64,000 nucleotides of DNA from Glaciecola blandensis (lineage in GTDB: Bacteria; Pseudomonadota; Gammaproteobacteria; Enterobacterales; Alteromonadaceae). The notes beneath the pieces are model-generated. The model had not been told where the DNA came from. It saw only the letters and a program-made list of their open reading frames with translations, and searched no databases. Both the position numbers and the translations under genes were made by a program. Where the stretch lies: positions 15,833-79,832 of the forward strand of contig NZ_JAVRIE010000008.1 of NCBI RefSeq assembly GCF_031846165.1, read 5' to 3'. Within the stretch, counting starts at the first letter, position 1; each line of letters starts with the position of its first letter. This document shows, piece after piece, positions 60,773-64,000 of this stretch.

Positions 60773-61860
60773 CGTTTTCGCAAGTAAACACCGCTTTCGA
60801 TGTGCTCAGTAAACGGGAACTGATCGAAAATGGCGCCGCGACTGACGTCATGTGTCTTATTAAGCTTCTCTAAATTCTCCGCAAGTGTAGTCGGGTTGCA
60901 AGAAATATAGATGATGTTGTCATACTCTTGAATCAAAGCAATAGTCGCATCATCGAGCCCTGCGCGAGGCGGGTCAACTAAAACAGTGCTAAAGTTATAG
61001 TCACTCAAACTAATATCTTTCAGCCTATTAAACTCCCTTGTTCCGCGACTTGCCTCAACAAACTCTTCGCTTGAAAGTCTGACGATACGCAAATTATCAA
61101 CAGCATTTCTTTCGATATTAAATTGGGCCGCGTTGACTGATGTTTTTGATATTTCTGTGGCCAACACTTTGTCAAAGTGCTTCGCCAAAGGTACAGAAAA
61201 GTTGCCTGCTCCACAGTATAATTCAAGCAAGTCACCCGGCAGGTCTTTAATTTGTTCAACAGACCACTCTATCATTTTGCAATTCACCAGTGCATTGGGT
61301 TGAGTGAAGCTATTTTCGATTTGTTTAAATTCAAAAGCTTCACCATTAATATGAAGTCTTTCAATGACAAAATCTTGGTCAACTTCAACCTTTTGCTTTC
61401 TTGAACGCCCAATAAATTGAATGTTTAGTTCAGAGCTTAAAGCTTGCTTCAGGCTAGTGATCTCATTAACCCACTCTTCATCAAGAGGTTTGTGATAGAC
61501 AAGGGTAACCAGTATTTCATCGGTTAAGGTGCTCAAATAATCTATCTGAAAAAGCTTTTTACGCAGCGGTTCATTCCCAATTAGGGCTTCTGAAACTGCT
61601 TTCATCGCTTTGTTTATTACTCGGCTAGCTGCTGACAATTGGTCAACGCGATATTGCTCTTTTGTCTCTTTGTTAAACATGATGTGATAAGTGTCAGCGC
61701 CATCGTGCCAGATTCGAAATTCTGCGCGCATCCTAAAATGCTCAGGTTCAGAGTCGAATACGTCTATTTCATCTTGATAAAAAGGCTGCAGAAGAGTGCG
61801 AACCTTTTGTTCTTTATTATCTAGTTGAGCCTTGTATTTACTCGTTAAATCTACTGACAT
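60769..61860 (-). CDS. trmA: tRNA (uracil-54,C5)-methyltransferase
   Basis: A 363-residue SAM-dependent methyltransferase that makes T54 (ribothymidine) in the T-loop of tRNA. SAM-binding LELYCGAGNFSVPLAKHF is near residue 214; VDPPRAGLDD near 293 and the nucleophile cysteine in YISCNPTTLAENL near 325 are diagnostic for TrmA. No cluster-binding cysteines of RlmD-type relatives are present. ATG at 61860. Convergent with fabR (4-base overlap) and diverges from the gene at 61984. Confidence 0.95.
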   Translation of the reverse strand: MSVDLTSKYKAQLDNKEQKVRTLLQPFYQDEIDVFDSEPEHFRMRAEFRIWHDGADTYHIMFNKETKEQYRVDQLSAASRVINKAMKAVSEALIGNEPLRKKLFQIDYLSTLTDEILVTLVYHKPLDEEWVNEITSLKQALSSELNIQFIGRSRKQKVEVDQDFVIERLHINGEAFEFKQIENSFTQPNALVNCKMIEWSVEQIKDLPGDLLELYCGAGNFSVPLAKHFDKVLATEISKTSVNAAQFNIERNAVDNLRIVRLSSEEFVEASRGTREFNRLKDISLSDYNFSTVLVDPPRAGLDDATIALIQEYDNIIYISCNPTTLAENLEKLNKTHDVSRGAIFDQFPFTEHIESGVYLRKR

Positions 61861-61983
61861 GATGAACCTAAAAAACGTTTGAATTTCGCGAATTGTAAAG
61901 TTTTTTCAGAATTTACCAAGTTAAAGCTAAAGGTTTTATTTTTATGTGTCGATACAGATGTTGAGGATAGTGAGGTATCTGTC

Positions 61984-63189
61984 ATGAATTTTAGTGAAAT
62001 AAAGAGTTTTCCAACAGAGCAGCCAAAACAGGTAAGGCCTGAGGTTGCCCTGAATAAACAGCTTCAACAAGATGGTTTGAAACAAGCTAAAGAGTTACAA
62101 CAATCTTTTGCTCAAAATAACGAAGCTATTTCTGATAATCGAAAGGTTGCTGCGCGAGTTTTAAGCGGGGCGATCAATAGCACCTTGTCTGTCAATGGAC
62201 AGTCAGCCGACATAAGCCCAAAATCAACAGAAGATGAAAAAGAGAATCAAAAGCCTCTTTTTGATTTTGAAAAGGTGGCGAAAAACGTTCTATCTTTCGT
62301 TGGGGGCGTCATTAATAAAGCCGCTTCGAACGGTGACTCGGACGATAAGTTAACAGCTTTGTTTGAGCAGGCTAGAACAGGCGTAACGATGGGGATTGAG
62401 TTAGCCGAGAAAGAACTGGGTGATACATTGAATGATGAAATTGCCCAAGGCATTGCGGCAAGTAAATCGTCCATATTTGACGGCATAGGCAAACTCGAAG
62501 ACAAAGTTTTCGGTAAATCACCTGAGATAAACGCTAGCTCCCTAGATTTTGAAAGTTCGACGAAAGCGGAAAAGAGTGAGTTTTACGTCCGAACTCGCGA
62601 TGGTGATGAAGTAAAAGTGAGTTTTGGATTAAAAGAACAATACAGCTCAGCGAGCTTGGTCAGTGATCAAGGCAATTTTGCGAGTTCAACCGTTTTTGAG
62701 CAGTCAGCAAACTTTTCTTTAGCGATTAGTGGTGATTTGGATGACAACGAATTAAAAGCAATTGGTGACCTTGTTGCACAAGCGGATGATATTGCGAACA
62801 CTTTTTATAGGGGCGATATTGAAGAGGCTTTTAAACAGTCTTTAGAGATCGGCTATGATACAAAAGAGTTGGCTAGTTTTGCTTTTCAATTAACGAAAGC
62901 TGAAAGTTATCAGAAAATGCAGAAATACGACGAAGTGAAGAATTATTCTGAGACCGCTGCTGACCTAAAAGCACCAAAGGCGGTAGCGCAATATTTGAAT
63001 AAAGTACTTGATGGGTTAAATACGGCAAATGAGCAGCTAGAAAATGAAGGTGACTTTAAAGCCGTTATTAATAGTTTGGTTAATGAACTGAAAGATGTGC
63101 AGGTGCCGGATATTTTGACAGCGATAAATCGTTTTCACAGTTTCAATGCGAAGCTGTTGGAAGGAATCGAACCACAAACTACATACTAA
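61984..63189 (+). CDS. DUF5610-like protein
   Basis: A 401-residue protein without a signal peptide. The region FDFEKVAKNVLSFVGGVINKAASNGDSDDKLTALFEQARTGVTMGIELAEKEL, near residues 95-145, matches the DUF5610 family; the rest is helical and charged. Function is unknown; such proteins are frequent in marine gammaproteobacteria. The ATG at 61984 has GAGG upstream; the open frame extends to 61879 but without a family match. Cytosolic by sequence; monocistronic. Confidence 0.75.
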   Translation: MNFSEIKSFPTEQPKQVRPEVALNKQLQQDGLKQAKELQQSFAQNNEAISDNRKVAARVLSGAINSTLSVNGQSADISPKSTEDEKENQKPLFDFEKVAKNVLSFVGGVINKAASNGDSDDKLTALFEQARTGVTMGIELAEKELGDTLNDEIAQGIAASKSSIFDGIGKLEDKVFGKSPEINASSLDFESSTKAEKSEFYVRTRDGDEVKVSFGLKEQYSSASLVSDQGNFASSTVFEQSANFSLAISGDLDDNELKAIGDLVAQADDIANTFYRGDIEEAFKQSLEIGYDTKELASFAFQLTKAESYQKMQKYDEVKNYSETAADLKAPKAVAQYLNKVLDGLNTANEQLENEGDFKAVINSLVNELKDVQVPDILTAINRFHSFNAKLLEGIEPQTTY

Positions 63190-63203
63190 TCTGATAGATA
63201 CAA

Positions 63204-63277
63204 AAAAGCCCATCCAAAACTGTTGAAGGTTTACATTATTATGTAACGTAAACAATCTAAGTTTAAGGTGGGCTTTT
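63204..63277. terminator. Y-shaped inverted repeat between convergent genes
   Basis: An outer 9-base stem (AAAAGCCCA 63204-63212 with TGGGCTTTT 63269-63277) encloses an inner hairpin TTACAT-TATT-ATGTAA (63231-63246). It separates the genes ending at 63189 and 63300 and provides T tracts for the minus-strand direction. Terminator function is likely; the three-way shape is unusual. Confidence 0.55.
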
Positions 63278-63299
63278 CGCGTTTCCTTAGTAATAGAAC

Positions 63300-63782
63300 T
63301 TAGGCTACCTTATCCTTAGCTGGCCTAACCTTAATCGTTCTTTCCTGGAAGTCAGAATCGTTAAGTTTCTTTATCATGCTTTCGGCTGCGTCAACACCTA
63401 CCTCTACAAAACCGAAACCCTTGCGTTTACCAGTGCGCTTATCCTTCATTAAACGAACTGATTTAACGTAACCAAAGTTCTCAAAATGTTCCTTTACAAC
63501 TTGTTCATTAGCACGGTAAGGAAGATTACCCACATATAATGTGGCTATGTCATCTTCTCCTTCTGTGCTAGCGCTTTCATTTGTTTCCGAAACAGTTGAA
63601 CTAGTTTTAGTCAGTGAACTCAATATAATAATCAAAAGGCCGTTTGCGACCACCCCGACCGAAAATAAAGATTTTTGTAATGTAGTTGCATCTTGGTCCA
63701 ATACCGACGATGAAGTAAAAAAACCAATCACAGCTAATATGATTGTTGCCACGAGTACGAGTGGCAGTTTTATGGATACCAT
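63300..63782 (-). CDS. Membrane-anchored RRM RNA-binding protein
   Basis: A 160-residue protein with two N-terminal hydrophobic segments (about residues 6-24 and 38-57), an acidic Ser/Thr linker and a C-terminal RRM domain: RNP2 LYVGNL at residues 82-87 and RNP1 KGFGFVEV near 122-129. RRM proteins in bacteria are usually short soluble cold-shock-like proteins; here the RRM is tethered to the inner membrane, which predicts RNA binding at the membrane surface. The start is ATG at 63782. Monocistronic; the neighbouring DNA to the right holds no visible gene in the window. Confidence 0.85.
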   Translation of the reverse strand: MVSIKLPLVLVATIILAVIGFFTSSSVLDQDATTLQKSLFSVGVVANGLLIIILSSLTKTSSTVSETNESASTEGEDDIATLYVGNLPYRANEQVVKEHFENFGYVKSVRLMKDKRTGKRKGFGFVEVGVDAAESMIKKLNDSDFQERTIKVRPAKDKVA

Positions 63783-63942
63783 AACCTTCCCTTATCTTTT
63801 TTTGTTAATGTTATGTAAAAGGCCCCTACAATATGACGGTTTTGCGCGAGTTTTACTAGTTTTCCATGCGTAAAATAGGCGATTTATTTCAAATTGGATA
63901 ATAAATGGTCACTTTGTGCAAAATAAGTGCGAACGAGTCAGG

Positions 63943-63973
63943 TTTTTCAAAAAACTTCTCTCTTTTTGAAAAA
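63943..63973. repeat. AT-rich inverted repeat near the right edge
   Basis: TTTTTCAAAAA (63943-63953) and TTTTTGAAAAA (63963-63973) form an 11-base perfect inverted repeat with a 9-base loop. It lies upstream of whatever follows the window; its role is unknown. Nothing else is seen in 63783-64000. Confidence 0.4.
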
Positions 63974-64000
63974 AGCACTTGAACTAAATTCATTTATCTC

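Noticed and set aside
1..64000. CRISPR arrays, transposases, phage genes, rRNA and tRNA genes
   Set aside because: I looked for regularly spaced direct repeats, cloverleaf-like segments and transposase or integrase motifs and found none; the inverted repeats seen are terminator-sized.

Overview
The window looks like a chromosomal segment of a marine gammaproteobacterium of the Alteromonadales type (Colwelliaceae or Alteromonadaceae are my best guesses from family content; no rRNA or other decisive marker is present). Supporting signs are a Na+-translocating NADH:quinone reductase operon, a sodium-dependent NSS transporter, an S9B dipeptidyl peptidase, a TIGR04219-type outer membrane barrel, DUF2333 and YggN proteins, a PEP-CTERM-like surface protein, moderate-to-low GC, and several TTG/GTG starts. 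I see no phage, transposase, CRISPR array, rRNA or tRNA gene. Most of the window is ordinary core genome in short operons separated by clear factor-independent terminators.

Region by region: 0-4.4 kb holds the end of the nqr operon (nqrC-D-E-F) and its two maturation genes apbE and nqrM. 4.4-9.9 kb has a periplasmic solute-binding protein, SOS-type dinB with a perfect LexA box, an M17 aminopeptidase, a DUF1653 protein, a secreted metallo-beta-lactamase-fold hydrolase and a GNAT acetyltransferase. 9.9-18.4 kb has a secreted amidohydrolase, a PLP-dependent dehydratase, an unrecognised exported protein, a DPP-IV-like peptidase, an NAD(P)-binding protein, a possible CheW-like protein and a YgjV-like membrane protein. 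18.5-22.5 kb, on the minus strand, has an orphan ExbD and the overlapping set PhoD-like phosphatase / fldB flavodoxin / HExxH zincin-like protein. 22.7-29.8 kb has a lipoprotein, msrA, a DCC-family protein, an SDR, an NSS symporter, a YeeZ-like epimerase, YggN and a 63-residue membrane protein. 29.8-37.4 kb, minus strand, has two paralogous acyltransferases overlapping an MscS-type channel gene, then two paralogous GGEEF diguanylate cyclases.

37.5-39.7 kb is glutathione-dependent formaldehyde detoxification (frmA-fghA). 39.8-44.5 kb is a looser accessory stretch: a candidate outer-membrane barrel, a C-terminally anchored surface protein, DUF2059, VOC, a Sel1-like protein, two unknowns and RidA. 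44.8-48.6 kb has dusA, then a group of small envelope genes (100-residue exported protein, a 37-residue membrane peptide, PspC-like) followed by DUF2333 and an outer-membrane barrel. 48.7-53 kb is assimilatory sulfite/PAPS reduction (cysJ-cysI-cysH). 53.1-57.4 kb has an EAL phosphodiesterase with a degenerate GGDEF, a small exported protein and a 563-residue unknown. 57.4-61.9 kb has sthA, a delta-9-type desaturase divergent from fabR, and trmA, an order reminiscent of the enterobacterial sthA-fabR-trmA neighbourhood. The window ends with a DUF5610-like protein and a membrane-anchored RRM RNA-binding protein.

Functional themes are sodium energetics (NQR, NSS), c-di-GMP turnover (two cyclases and one phosphodiesterase), sulfur assimilation, membrane-lipid control (acyltransferases, desaturase, FabR) and envelope maintenance. 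No obvious new multi-gene system stands out. The best candidates for new biology are the small envelope-gene group at 46.1-46.8 kb, the overlapping PhoD-FldB-zincin set, the hairpin that covers the cysJ start, and the membrane-tethered RRM protein.
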